A stretch of DNA of 9,165 nt from an uncultured Lachnospiraceae bacterium (GCA_900549995.1 URQQ01000110.1:1-9165); one strand, 5' to 3'. Shown: positions 1 through 7,725, counted from the first letter of the stretch. The notes: a model not told the origin generated them from the letters alone. Made by a program: numbers and translations.

Positions 1-1
1 C

Positions 2-445
2 ATGGTGGAAGTATGGAGGCACTCCCAAGAGGAAATCCGGCGGTTTAAGACGATGGAGAATGGAGTGCTGTTTGCAGCCGGCTCCTGCTGGGAAGGGGTG
101 GACTTTCCGGGAGATATGGTGTCTTCGCTGATTATTGTGAAGCTGCCTTTTGCAGTACCAGATCCCATCAGCGAAGCAGAGAAAGAAACGTATGACTCTT
201 TGGAAGCCTATATTCAGTCTATCATTGTGCCGGATATGCAGAAGAAACTGCGGCAGGGATTTGGACGTGCCATCCGGACAGAAACCGATACTTGCGTGGT
301 GTCTATCTTAGATATCCGGGCGGTGAAAGGCGGTAAGTATCATGAAGAGGCAATGTGTGCGCTTCCGTCCTGTCCGATAGCAGAAGAATTGGGAGAAGTA
401 CAGGATTTTATCCGCAGCCGAAAAGGTGTGGAGTATTATCTGTAA
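2..445 (+). CDS. DinG/Rad3-type DNA helicase, C-terminal fragment (5' end outside window)
   Basis: This is the end of an XPD/DinG-like superfamily 2 ATP-dependent helicase. Of the C-terminal helicase lobe one can see a motif V-like GSCWEGVDFPG (residues 27-37 counted from the first Met in the window) and a motif VI-like QGFGRAIR (85-92), whose arginines normally contact ATP. The Walker A and DEAH motifs and any Fe-S cluster domain would lie upstream of the window. The first Met is probably internal, because the frame is open to the window edge. The 3' end looks natural, closing with a TAA stop. DinG-like helicases unwind DNA or R-loops and occur both on chromosomes and as mobile-element passengers. 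Base composition is closer to the Tad genes on the right than to the AT-rich recombinases that follow. Whether it is cargo or flanking chromosome cannot be decided here. Confidence 0.8.
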   Translation: MVEVWRHSQEEIRRFKTMENGVLFAAGSCWEGVDFPGDMVSSLIIVKLPFAVPDPISEAEKETYDSLEAYIQSIIVPDMQKKLRQGFGRAIRTETDTCVVSILDIRAVKGGKYHEEAMCALPSCPIAEELGEVQDFIRSRKGVEYYL

Positions 446-559
446 CAGGAAAAATCTCTTTCCAGCCTTGTTGTTTGTGCTTAGTTTCCGGACGTTTTTA
501 AGAGGAAAGTTTAATACAATTTTGGGGGCGATTTTGGAGGGATTGTTGGTATTGATGAA

Positions 560-588
560 TAGATATTTAAACATGAAGAGGGTATAAT
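560..588 (+). promoter_or_regulatory. Putative sigma-A promoter of the recombinase operon
   Basis: A perfect TATAAT -10 hexamer sits at 583-588. At 17-bp spacing the -35 position (560-565) reads TAGATA, a poor match to TTGACA, so the promoter would be weak or activator-dependent. Transcription would start near 594-597 and give a leader of about 30 nt before the recombinase start at 625. No other good promoter was seen in the gap at 446-624. Confidence 0.45.
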
Positions 589-624
589 GTGTATAGCGTT
601 AAAGAGTTGGAAGGAGGTGCTGAG

Positions 625-1743
625 ATGGCGAAATATATAATGGATATGCAGATTGATAAAAAGGAAGAATTTTATTTTATCCGGGAAAAAGAGAGTCATG
701 ATATTGTATATTTACCTTCCAAGTATTTAATGCATAAAAAACGGTCAAAGTTATCACCGAATACCATACGAAGGAGTGCTTTTATATTATCCTATTATTT
801 AAACTTTATGGATGAACTAGAATTGCATTTGGATGATATCTATCAGATGAATTACATGGAACAGCATGAACATTTTACAGATTTTCTGATCTGGTTACAA
901 GCAGGTGAGCATAGTCGGGAAGATTACTCAAAACTTCCAAACAATGAAACATGCAATGCATATTTAAAAGAGGTATTCCGGTTCTATACTTTTATGGAAC
1001 AGGAAAACAAGCAGTCAGAAAGTTTGAAGGTGCTGTCAGATACACAGATGATTGTAAGAAATTCGATAGGTCTCAAAAGGGTGCTGAACCGAAAGAACTT
1101 TCGAGGGTATCTAAAAGAAAAAGGACATCAAGGAAAAACCATTGAGCAGGACAAGATTGTAGGCTTGTTGCAGGAATGTGCAAACAGCCGCGATCAGGTT
1201 CTGCTTTTATTATTAGCAGAAACGGGATTTCGAATAGGGGAACTCTTAGGTGTCCGATATGCAGAAGATATAGATTATGAGAGACATATAATTTATGTCA
1301 ACTTCCGAGAAGATAATGAAAATAGGGCAAGGGCAAAAAATGCGGAGTTTCGCAGAGCAAAAATCAGCGATGCAACCTTTGATATTTTAATGTTCTATAT
1401 AGAAGATTACAAAGAATTGATCTTAGGACAGGAATATCTGTTTATCAATGTCTCAGGTGACTATGTCGGACAACCCTTTAAAGGAAGCGGAGTATATGCA
1501 ATGCTGCGTAGGCTGGAAAGAAAGACGGGAATTAAAGCATCACCTCATATGCTTCGACACTATTTCGCAAATGCAAGACGAAAAGATGGTTGGAAATTAG
1601 AAATGATCAGCCAGGCACTCGGACATCGGAATATCGAAACGACCATGAAATATCTGAACATAACAGAGGATGAACTAATAGAAGTCAGCGATGCATTTTA
1701 CAATAAGCATCAGGCACTGTATGGCGTTCAGAATTTGTTATAA
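625..1743 (+). CDS. tnpA: Tyrosine recombinase 1, Tn554 TnpA-like
   Basis: Site-specific tyrosine recombinase of 372 aa, close to the size of Tn554 TnpA (about 360 aa). The start is ATG 625 because AAGGAGG (611-617) lies 7 nt upstream; a GTG at 589 overlaps the presumed -10 box and lacks a ribosome site. An N-terminal SAM-like, core DNA-binding domain (roughly residues 30-165) precedes the catalytic domain. The catalytic set is complete: R203 in TGFRIGELL, a basic strand with K246 as likely lysine, H308 and R311 in HMLRH, H334 in LGH, and nucleophile Y343 in TMKYL. It is first in a five-gene operon, 18 bp ahead of the next recombinase. In Tn554, TnpA and TnpB are both needed for integration and excision; the same role is inferred here. 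The gene is AT-rich compared with the pilus genes, which fits horizontal acquisition. Confidence 0.9.
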   Translation: MAKYIMDMQIDKKEEFYFIREKESHDIVYLPSKYLMHKKRSKLSPNTIRRSAFILSYYLNFMDELELHLDDIYQMNYMEQHEHFTDFLIWLQAGEHSREDYSKLPNNETCNAYLKEVFRFYTFMEQENKQSESLKVLSDTQMIVRNSIGLKRVLNRKNFRGYLKEKGHQGKTIEQDKIVGLLQECANSRDQVLLLLLAETGFRIGELLGVRYAEDIDYERHIIYVNFREDNENRARAKNAEFRRAKISDATFDILMFYIEDYKELILGQEYLFINVSGDYVGQPFKGSGVYAMLRRLERKTGIKASPHMLRHYFANARRKDGWKLEMISQALGHRNIETTMKYLNITEDELIEVSDAFYNKHQALYGVQNLL

Positions 1744-1761
1744 AAAAGAGGAGGCGATCAA

Positions 1762-3738
1762 GTGTCTGCAATTCGATTGCTGCAAGCGGAACGCCAAGAA
1801 GAGATAAAACATCTTCACAAGCAGCTTATGTCAGGCGGAATATTGCAGAGAGAATTAGGGGAAGAAGCAGAGAAATTCCTTATCCAAAGAAAAATCTATG
1901 ATGTGATTTTAGCAGAAGAACAAGATTTACGGGAATACAAACAAACTTTGTTGGATAGTGGGAATTATACGAAAAAGCAGGTGAAAGAGCAGTCATCCGC
2001 ATTACGGAAGATACAGAAGTATTGGATAGAAACAGAATATGGAGATCTGCTCTCAGAAATCCAAGAATGCCAAGTGTCAGATGGAGTGTTGAAGGGAAAC
2101 ATCAAACGATTTCTAATCCGGCAGGGAATACATCATATCAAAGAGATTGATTATATGGTACGAAGCCGATATGAAGCAGAAATGCAAAAAATTTGGGATG
2201 AAGCGAGTGTGATGAGATATTTAAAGGTCTTCGATCATATTAAGCAGTATAGCATCCAAAAAGAAATAGAAAGTCTGCCGGGAAGAATCGAACACCGGAG
2301 GAAATATCAAGGACAGATTGTATTCCTGCCATACTTACCAGATTTGGAATTGGTTAAGGATTTTGAATATGTCCGAGATAAACAGGAACTGGTGTGGGAT
2401 TTTTCAAGAAGAGCATCTGAAAAAATAAAAAAGCAGGTTTTCCTACTACTGAATTATATCTTAGACAATTTATATAGGGACGATCCCAAAGAGAGAAGAG
2501 TTCGCTATTTATTGCCATTACACTGGTTATATGATTTTTGTGTGGAGGAAGAGATTGATGATCTAGAAAGATTGGAATTAGAACAGATCCAGCGATTTGA
2601 GAAAATCGTGGAACAGAAGGTGGTCAATGTGAAAAATTCTATGCAGATCGTTGATAACAGTCGGAAAATCTTATTTTTAACAGCACCAGAAATTCATTGG
2701 CATGCCAATGTGTGGTATATGGAACGATTTCACCTGTCAGAAGATCGGCTTAACCCAAGTAATCCGGTACAGCGACTGAGTTTTATAGAAGTTGCTAACA
2801 AAAAGAATAGGGAGCTGTTACAGGAATATGCAAAATATCATGTAGGAATTGGTGGATTGACGATAGCGAATATCCGAGGACAACTATATGAAATAAAAAG
2901 ACTTCTGGAATATTTTAAGGAAGAAGAATCCATCTGTCGAGTAGATGAAAATCAATTGGAAACTTATTTTCGGGAGCTGGAAGATAAGGATACCAAAGAT
3001 GACACATTCAATAAAAGAATTGTGCATTATTTGAAATTTTATCAGTTTTTAACTGTCCGAGGATATATGAAGGAGATACCTTTTAAACCGGAGTATTATC
3101 TGAAAAAAACGTATCCGGAACATCATGACAGAACGGTGGAAGAACAAGTTTATATGGAAATTCTGCATAAACTGTATGCATTTCCACTGGTCTCAAGGTT
3201 GATATTTTTACATTTATGGTGTACCGGACTGAGAATCAGTGAAGTGTGTACGTTAAAAGGAGATGCTTATTACTGGGATGGAGAAGATGCATGGCTAAAA
3301 GTTTATCAAATCAAGATGAAGGCAGATAAAATGATACCGATACCGCTTGTGATGTATAGAATCATGCGTAAGTATATTGAACAGGAACATATTCGTCCGA
3401 AAGACTACATCTTTAAAGGAAAGAATGGTGGAGCATACCGTATAGGAACATTCCGACAGGAATTTCAGCAGCACTGTGATAAGAATGGGATTGCGGATGG
3501 AGATTATATTTTCAAATCCCATGATTATAGACATACGTTGGCAACTCAATTTTATGATGAGGATGTTTCTATACAGACAATCCGAGATTATTTAGGACAT
3601 TTTTCGGAAGAGATGACAAAACAGTATGTGGACTTCATGCCAAAGAGAATTGAAAAAGCAAGTGATACATACTTTAAGAAACCGGAAAATGATTTGGCTT
3701 CTACCATTAAAGTTAAGAAGCGTGGTGACAGAAAATGA
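1762..3738 (+). CDS. tnpB: Tyrosine recombinase 2, large Tn554 TnpB-like
   Basis: Large tyrosine recombinase of 658 aa; Tn554 TnpB is about 630 aa, so the length is typical. It starts at GTG 1762, with GAGGAGG (1748-1754) 7 nt upstream. The long N-terminal region (about 1-340) is charged, helical and without a motif I recognise; a SAM-like DNA-binding segment (about 350-435) and the C-terminal catalytic domain follow. Catalytic residues are present: R491 in TGLRISEV, K518-K523 region (KMKADK) as beta-strand lysine, H587 and R590 in SHDYRH, H613 in LGH, and Y622 in KQYVD. It lies 18 bp after recombinase 1, and its TGA stop overlaps the ATG of recombinase 3 (ATGA), so translational coupling is likely. 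It probably forms a heteromeric recombination complex with its neighbours, as inferred from Tn554. Confidence 0.88.
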   Translation: MSAIRLLQAERQEEIKHLHKQLMSGGILQRELGEEAEKFLIQRKIYDVILAEEQDLREYKQTLLDSGNYTKKQVKEQSSALRKIQKYWIETEYGDLLSEIQECQVSDGVLKGNIKRFLIRQGIHHIKEIDYMVRSRYEAEMQKIWDEASVMRYLKVFDHIKQYSIQKEIESLPGRIEHRRKYQGQIVFLPYLPDLELVKDFEYVRDKQELVWDFSRRASEKIKKQVFLLLNYILDNLYRDDPKERRVRYLLPLHWLYDFCVEEEIDDLERLELEQIQRFEKIVEQKVVNVKNSMQIVDNSRKILFLTAPEIHWHANVWYMERFHLSEDRLNPSNPVQRLSFIEVANKKNRELLQEYAKYHVGIGGLTIANIRGQLYEIKRLLEYFKEEESICRVDENQLETYFRELEDKDTKDDTFNKRIVHYLKFYQFLTVRGYMKEIPFKPEYYLKKTYPEHHDRTVEEQVYMEILHKLYAFPLVSRLIFLHLWCTGLRISEVCTLKGDAYYWDGEDAWLKVYQIKMKADKMIPIPLVMYRIMRKYIEQEHIRPKDYIFKGKNGGAYRIGTFRQEFQQHCDKNGIADGDYIFKSHDYRHTLATQFYDEDVSIQTIRDYLGHFSEEMTKQYVDFMPKRIEKASDTYFKKPENDLASTIKVKKRGDRK

Positions 3739-5228
3739 AAAAAAGAATTTACATATATGAGATGGATTGCTACAAGGCAGCATCCGAAGATCAGTTGCAG
3801 AGAATGCGTATCAGTCCGGTACGATATTTTAATTTGGAAGGGTTGCCATCCGAAGAACTTGCTGAAAAGTTGGAAGAATTTATATGGGAAAGAGGGAAAA
3901 TGCTCGCTCCGTCCAGCATGTCAAGTGAAGTGACCTATTATAATAATATTCGGGAATTTCTGATTGATCGGAAAATACAAAGCCTAGATTCCAGAGAAGA
4001 AGAAAAAATCATCCTTATGCTAAAAGGTTGGATGTTGGAACGAGGATATGCTTTATCAAGCAAAAAATACCGGCCAGCATATGACAAGGTAGGGATTGAA
4101 AGTCCTGGTATTGTGAGGCATATGAAAAAAATCTTGAAGTTTCTGGAAGAAGATGATGACAGGGACGAACAGGAAAAAGACATCTGGACTCTTAAAAATT
4201 TCGATTTTCCTATTCAAGGAAATCCCATTTTGAATACAGAAACGATTAACTTTACTAAAATTATACAGCCAGATATCCGGGAAGAAGTAAAAAAAGTAAT
4301 TTTTATGCATTTGAAGTATTTCCCATTAGGAACGATTCACAGTGAAATGACTGCAGTAAAGAGGTTCTCAAAATTTCTTAAAAGAAAATATTTGGACATT
4401 CAATCGTTGCAGGATCTGGAACGGATGCATATAGAAGAATATTTGATATATCTTCAAACGGAAGCACATGACCGGAAAAATTACAGATCTGATCTATATG
4501 CACTACGAAGGGTAATAGAAGATGTTGGAAATTTATATGAACGACAGTACATGAGTGAATTATTTCTGAGTAATGATTTTCCAAGTACCCCAAGGCATGT
4601 ATTCAAATTTTACTCAGATGCGGAAATTAAGAGATTAAACGAACACATTTTCAAAATGGATGAGCAGATATGCAGAGCATTGATTATCCATCAATTACTG
4701 GGAACAAGGATTTCAGATACGCTGACCTTAAAGACAGACTGCCTAAGCATGCGGAACAATCGGTATTTTATAAGGATCGACCAGGTGAAGTCAGTTACCT
4801 ATGAAAAATCTATCAGTGAAGAAGTAGCACAACTGATTATGAAAGCAATTGACTATACAAAAGAGCGATACGGAGAAACAACCTACATTTTTGTAAAGAA
4901 AGATGATCCAACAAGACCTTATCAGTATAGCATGATTCAAAATCAGATTATGACAATGATCCGCCAGGAAGATATCCGGGATGATAATGGAGAGTTCCTG
5001 AAGTTTGGAACTCATATTTTCCGACATTGTTATGGAAAGAAATTGACAGAAATGCATGTGGACGACTGGATGATAGCCAAGTTGCTGGGGCATACCTCCA
5101 TATATTCGGTACACCATTATCGGAAAATAGGAAATAAACTGATGGCAGATGAAACGAGAGCTGCAAGAGAAAAAATGGACATGATCCTATTAGATATCAT
5201 AGAAGGATGGGATGATTATGAAATATGA
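3735..5228 (+). CDS. Tyrosine recombinase 3 of a Tn554-like trio
   Basis: Third tyrosine recombinase, 497 aa. The ATG overlaps the previous stop by 4 nt (ATGA); only a weak ribosome site is visible, so expression probably depends on translational coupling. The N-terminal 180 residues are charged and not recognised. A SAM-like core-binding segment (about 183-275) leads into the catalytic domain, with R325 in LLGTRIS, K352 as likely lysine, H427 and R430 in THIFRH, H453 in LLGH, and Y462 in HHYRKI. The active site therefore looks intact and this is not a decayed copy. Classical Tn554 has only two recombinases plus TnpC. A third active-site-competent enzyme recalls 'recombinase in trio' (RIT) arrangements, but the large TnpB-like partner and the DUF6262 genes place it nearer Tn554. 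Its individual role is not known from the sequence. Confidence 0.87.
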   Translation: MKKRIYIYEMDCYKAASEDQLQRMRISPVRYFNLEGLPSEELAEKLEEFIWERGKMLAPSSMSSEVTYYNNIREFLIDRKIQSLDSREEEKIILMLKGWMLERGYALSSKKYRPAYDKVGIESPGIVRHMKKILKFLEEDDDRDEQEKDIWTLKNFDFPIQGNPILNTETINFTKIIQPDIREEVKKVIFMHLKYFPLGTIHSEMTAVKRFSKFLKRKYLDIQSLQDLERMHIEEYLIYLQTEAHDRKNYRSDLYALRRVIEDVGNLYERQYMSELFLSNDFPSTPRHVFKFYSDAEIKRLNEHIFKMDEQICRALIIHQLLGTRISDTLTLKTDCLSMRNNRYFIRIDQVKSVTYEKSISEEVAQLIMKAIDYTKERYGETTYIFVKKDDPTRPYQYSMIQNQIMTMIRQEDIRDDNGEFLKFGTHIFRHCYGKKLTEMHVDDWMIAKLLGHTSIYSVHHYRKIGNKLMADETRAAREKMDMILLDIIEGWDDYEI

Positions 5229-5643
5229 TAAGATGGTAGCGATTACACAGGCTGAGAGTCAAAGGAAGATGAATATTGCAAAAAATACAATATCTGATAT
5301 GCTTAAAAATATGGAAAGGATTACCGTGGCAGAACTGGTAAAAAGAACAGGGCTTTCCAGAGGATTTTTTTATAAAAATGAACTTATCAGAAGAGAAATG
5401 GATGATGCAATACACAGACAGGAAGCAATTTTTAAGAATAGACATCCGGTTACAATGGACAGAAAACTTGAAAATTCAGTAATTGATTTGAGAATTGAAT
5501 TGTTAAAAGCTAAAGCAGAGAACGAGAAATTATCGGAACAAAATCAAGAGTTGATTCAGAAGAACGAACAACTTCGTCAGCAGGTAGATAAACTTCAAAA
5601 GCAGATTGGGAAAAAACAAATTTCATTATTGAAGCGATTATAA
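5218..5643 (+). CDS. TnpC-like HTH/coiled-coil protein (DUF6262 family), copy 1
   Basis: Small basic protein of 141 aa. The start is placed at ATG 5218 rather than ATG 5212 because the next gene, a paralogue, begins with the same residues, MKYDK-VAI. It overlaps recombinase 3 by 11 nt. Residues about 25-60 look like a helix-turn-helix (RITVAELVKRTGLSRGFFYK), and residues about 80-132 form a predicted coiled coil rich in E, K, Q and heptad leucines. The fold and position match the TnpC/DUF6262 proteins that follow TnpB in Tn554-like elements; Tn554 TnpC (about 125 aa) affects transposition frequency and orientation and is not a recombinase. An accessory DNA-binding or architectural role is inferred. 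It carries no catalytic motif. Confidence 0.8.
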   Translation: MKYDKMVAITQAESQRKMNIAKNTISDMLKNMERITVAELVKRTGLSRGFFYKNELIRREMDDAIHRQEAIFKNRHPVTMDRKLENSVIDLRIELLKAKAENEKLSEQNQELIQKNEQLRQQVDKLQKQIGKKQISLLKRL

Positions 5644-5659
5644 AAGGGAGAAGATAAGT

Positions 5660-6043
5660 ATGAAATATGACAAAATCGTTGCAATAAATAAGGAAAAGAG
5701 TAAAGAAAAAACAGAGATTGCTATAAATGAAATTGAAAAAATGTATCAAAGAAAAGAGCGAATTTCTGTAACAGCCTTAGCAAAAAATACGGGATTTGCA
5801 AAAAGTTTTTTTTACAGAAATCCAGAGGTTAGAAAGGCTTTAGATGAGGAATTACTTCAGCAAGGAGAATGCTATAACCCTAAGAAAGTTATATTTGACA
5901 GAGCCTTGGAAGAAACAAACAACAATTTAAAAACTGCAGTTATGAGATTAAAGAAACAAGTTGCAGAATTAGAAAAAGAAAAGAGTAGACTAGAGAAGAA
6001 AGTAGAAGAATTAACAAGAGAATTGGAGAAACAGAAAAAATAA
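5660..6043 (+). CDS. TnpC-like HTH/coiled-coil protein (DUF6262 family), copy 2
   Basis: Protein of 127 aa, paralogous to the preceding gene and 16 bp downstream of it. The ribosome site GGGAG (5646-5650) lies 9 nt before ATG 5660. The layout is the same: N-terminal MKYDKIVAI, a helix-turn-helix around residues 30-55 (RISVTALAKNTGFAKSFFYR), a variable linker, then a strong Lys/Glu/Leu coiled coil (about 88-126). The two copies keep the HTH scaffold (ALAK/ELVK, NTGF/RTGL, FFYR/FFYK) but differ widely elsewhere, so the duplication is old or the copies came from different sources. It is the last gene of the recombinase operon, ahead of a hairpin terminator. Length is near that of Tn554 TnpC. It could form a heteromeric coiled coil with copy 1. 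Confidence 0.8.
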   Translation: MKYDKIVAINKEKSKEKTEIAINEIEKMYQRKERISVTALAKNTGFAKSFFYRNPEVRKALDEELLQQGECYNPKKVIFDRALEETNNNLKTAVMRLKKQVAELEKEKSRLEKKVEELTRELEKQKK

Positions 6044-6061
6044 AAATTTAATAGGAAAGAT

Positions 6062-6106
6062 AGCAGACAGCGGATTATGTGTGAAACATACATCGGCTGT
6101 TTTGCT
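6062..6106 (+). terminator. Hairpin terminator after the recombinase operon
   Basis: Long imperfect stem-loop starting 19 nt after the last operon gene. The outer stem pairs AGCA with TGCT and ACAGC with GCTGT; the inner stem pairs ATGTGTG with CATACAT (one G-U) around an AAA loop. The downstream T-run is short and interrupted, so termination strength is uncertain; the structure could also be an end-binding site of the element. Confidence 0.55.
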
Positions 6107-6214
6107 TTATATAGAAAATTATTCAGGCGTTGGGAAATTTAACCTAATACACGATATGCACAGTTTTTGTAGGAAATAGTTGGAGAAAAAGACAGAAACT
6201 ACTCGGTGACGCTG

Positions 6215-6364
6215 ATGATAAAGCCAGTGTTTATAAGGGGTATAGGACAAGGGGCTAAATTTATGGTCGTGCTGATTGGGCTGGTCATTATATTCAAGTC
6301 CCAGCTTACCAGCCTGGTGCAGACAATCTTCCAGAAGATAACCAGCGAAAGTTCAGGCATCTAG
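6215..6364 (+). pseudogene. Flp1-like type IVb pilin, N-terminally truncated
   Basis: The 49-codon frame ends in a typical Flp1-family pilin core and tail: VVLIGLVIIFKSQLTSLVQ, then TIFQKITSESSGI and a stop. Intact pilins of this group begin with a short charged leader and a prepilin-peptidase motif (G followed by xxxxE, as in EDGxGxxE). Here the codons before the core read MIKPVFIRGIGQGAKF, with no Glu at the required +5 position and no strong ribosome site before ATG 6215. The head has evidently been replaced by unrelated sequence, most simply the right end of the mobile element. A chimeric peptide might still be made, but it could not be processed as a normal prepilin. The gene is followed 11 bp later by the DUF5702 gene, the usual Tad order. 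Confidence 0.7.
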
Positions 6365-6375
6365 TCCGCGGAGAA

Positions 6376-7725
6376 GTGACAGCATATTTAAGCCTGGTCT
6401 TCATCCTCTTTATAACATTGGTAGGGGGATTGATGGAAAGCGCCTCGATACAGATGGCGAAGAATTACAGACGGGCGGATATGAACCGGGCAGTCGAGTG
6501 CATGTTCGCAGAATACCAGAAAGAATTGCTGGACGAGTACCATATATTTGCACTGGACGGAAGCTATGAGACAGGGCAATATGAGCAGTCGAACTTGATG
6601 AAGCGTTTAGAGTATTATGGCGCGGGAAATATGGAACAGGAGATAAAGCGGATACAGTTCCTTACGGACCAGGGCTGTCAATCTTTCTTTGATCAGATTA
6701 CCGCATATATGGAGCACAAGTATGGAATAGATTCGGTCAAGGATATGCTGGGGATGACTTCCGTCTGGGGACAGCAGCAGGATAAAGGAGCAGAGTATGC
6801 AAAGGAGGAAGCTGAAACCCAAAAAGGCTTGGAAGATCTGTTGGCCTTAAATGACAGCGAACTGCCTAAAGAGGAGAACCCCATTGACCATGTAGGTCGA
6901 TTGAAGGCCCAGCCATTGCTGGAACTGATACTGCCCAAAGACAGGGCATTATCAGAAAAGCATGCCAATGAAAAGGAAATGCTCTCCGCTAGAGCCAGGC
7001 AGGAGGGATATGGAGATTTTTCCGATGTGGCGGAGGCGGGAGGAACTGTATCTTCTCTCCTTTTCGGAGAATATCTGCTGGAGAATTTCTCATCCTTTAC
7101 AGATGAAGGAAAGGGAGGAGCCTTAGATTATGAATTGGAGTATATCCTGGCGGGTGCAGGCAGTGACAAAGAGAATCTGGAGAAGGTAGCAAGAAAATTA
7201 ATGATGCTTAGGTTCGTTCCTAATTATGCGTATATTCAAACGGATGGAGAGATGAAGGCAGAAGCAGAGGCGGCGGCCGCAACGCTGTGCACGCTTCTTG
7301 CCATCCCTGCCATCACGGGCGCTGCTGCCCAGGCGATTCTTCTGGCATGGGCCTACGGAGAGACGGTGATGGATCTTCGGTCTATGCTAAAGGGAAACCG
7401 CGTGCCGCTGGTAAAGTCCAGGGAATCCTGGCAGCTCCAGTTATCTTCGCTTCTTACTCTGGGGACGCAAGAGGATACGAAAGAAGGAGCCGATGCGCCG
7501 GAAGGCCTTGAATATAAAGACTATCTGAGGATGCTGCTTTTTCTGGCGCCCAAACAGACATCTGGATTACGGGCACTTGGAATCATTGAGCAGAATCTGA
7601 GAAAAGTATATGGACAGGCATACTTTCGTGCAGACTTGTGTATCAGCAGGGTAGAGTTTCGATCAGTCTGCAGGTTAAGAAGAGGAATCCATTATGAATT
7701 TCCAACTTATTTTGGATATCAGTAG
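6376..7725 (+). CDS. DUF5702-domain / TadG-like Tad pilus protein
   Basis: Protein of 449 aa, resembling the DUF5702 proteins that follow Flp1-type pilins in clostridial Tad loci. The N-terminus has the RGEVTAYLSL context and one membrane helix (residues about 4-25, AYLSLVFILFITLVGGLM), followed by a large, mostly acidic and hydrophilic domain presumably outside the membrane. A second hydrophobic stretch lies near residues 300-325 (CTLLAIPAITGAAAQAILLA). The C-terminus, YEFPTYFGYQ, looks complete. The start is uncertain: GTG 6376 is the first usable codon, yet GGAG lies only 2 nt before it, and the frame is open back to 6259 without ATG, GTG or TTG. The original start context may have been altered with the insertion nearby. 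It is probably a pilus-associated or minor-pilin-like envelope protein; its biochemical role is not established. Confidence 0.78.
   Translation: MTAYLSLVFILFITLVGGLMESASIQMAKNYRRADMNRAVECMFAEYQKELLDEYHIFALDGSYETGQYEQSNLMKRLEYYGAGNMEQEIKRIQFLTDQGCQSFFDQITAYMEHKYGIDSVKDMLGMTSVWGQQQDKGAEYAKEEAETQKGLEDLLALNDSELPKEENPIDHVGRLKAQPLLELILPKDRALSEKHANEKEMLSARARQEGYGDFSDVAEAGGTVSSLLFGEYLLENFSSFTDEGKGGALDYELEYILAGAGSDKENLEKVARKLMMLRFVPNYAYIQTDGEMKAEAEAAAATLCTLLAIPAITGAAAQAILLAWAYGETVMDLRSMLKGNRVPLVKSRESWQLQLSSLLTLGTQEDTKEGADAPEGLEYKDYLRMLLFLAPKQTSGLRALGIIEQNLRKVYGQAYFRADLCISRVEFRSVCRLRRGIHYEFPTYFGYQ

Larger units (their letters stand above)
446..6262 (+). mobile_element. Tn554-like element (recombinase trio plus two TnpC-like genes); boundaries approximate
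   Basis: The five-gene module at 625-6043 is the transposition core. The right boundary must lie at or before about 6265, because from 6263-6266 onward the sequence encodes a recognisable pilin core (VVLIGLVIIFK) belonging to the Tad locus. The left boundary is not resolved: no pilin head is visible left of the module, so the element may continue leftward past the helicase and out of the window, and 446 is only the nearest possible point. No convincing terminal inverted repeat or target duplication was found, as expected for Tn554-type elements, which recombine at short cores. No resistance or other obvious cargo gene lies inside the visible part. Confidence 0.6.

Noticed and set aside
448..463. 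Small GGAAA/TTTCC hairpin right after the helicase stop as a terminator.
   Set aside because: Stem of only five pairs, AT-rich, and no following T-run.
482..500. TAGTTTCCGG...TTTTT at the left resembles the reverse complement of AAAAAGACAGAAACTA at 6186-6201, a possible subterminal inverted repeat.
   Set aside because: Only short blocks match and gaps are needed; too weak to call element ends.
580..586. GGGTATA occurs left of the recombinase genes (580-586) and again near the right end (6238-6244), a possible att core in direct orientation.
   Set aside because: A shared 7-mer is expected by chance between two regions of this size, and joining at it does not restore a pilin reading frame.
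4791..5117. Minus-strand open frames such as 4791-5117, and others across the recombinase and pilus genes.
   Set aside because: They lie opposite well-supported coding regions, have no ribosome sites or recognisable motifs, and are composition shadows.
625..6043. Possibility that one of the recombinases is a dedicated invertase for the 7723-7882 repeat.
   Set aside because: Size, order and the TnpC-like neighbours mark them as a Tn554-type transposition set; no repeat arm sequence occurs next to them, so no specific link is supported.
6235..6254. Two AAGGGG direct repeats 14 bp apart (6235-6240, 6249-6254) near the presumed right end, possible recombinase arm sites.
   Set aside because: Six-base repeats without a counterpart at the left end; no support beyond position.
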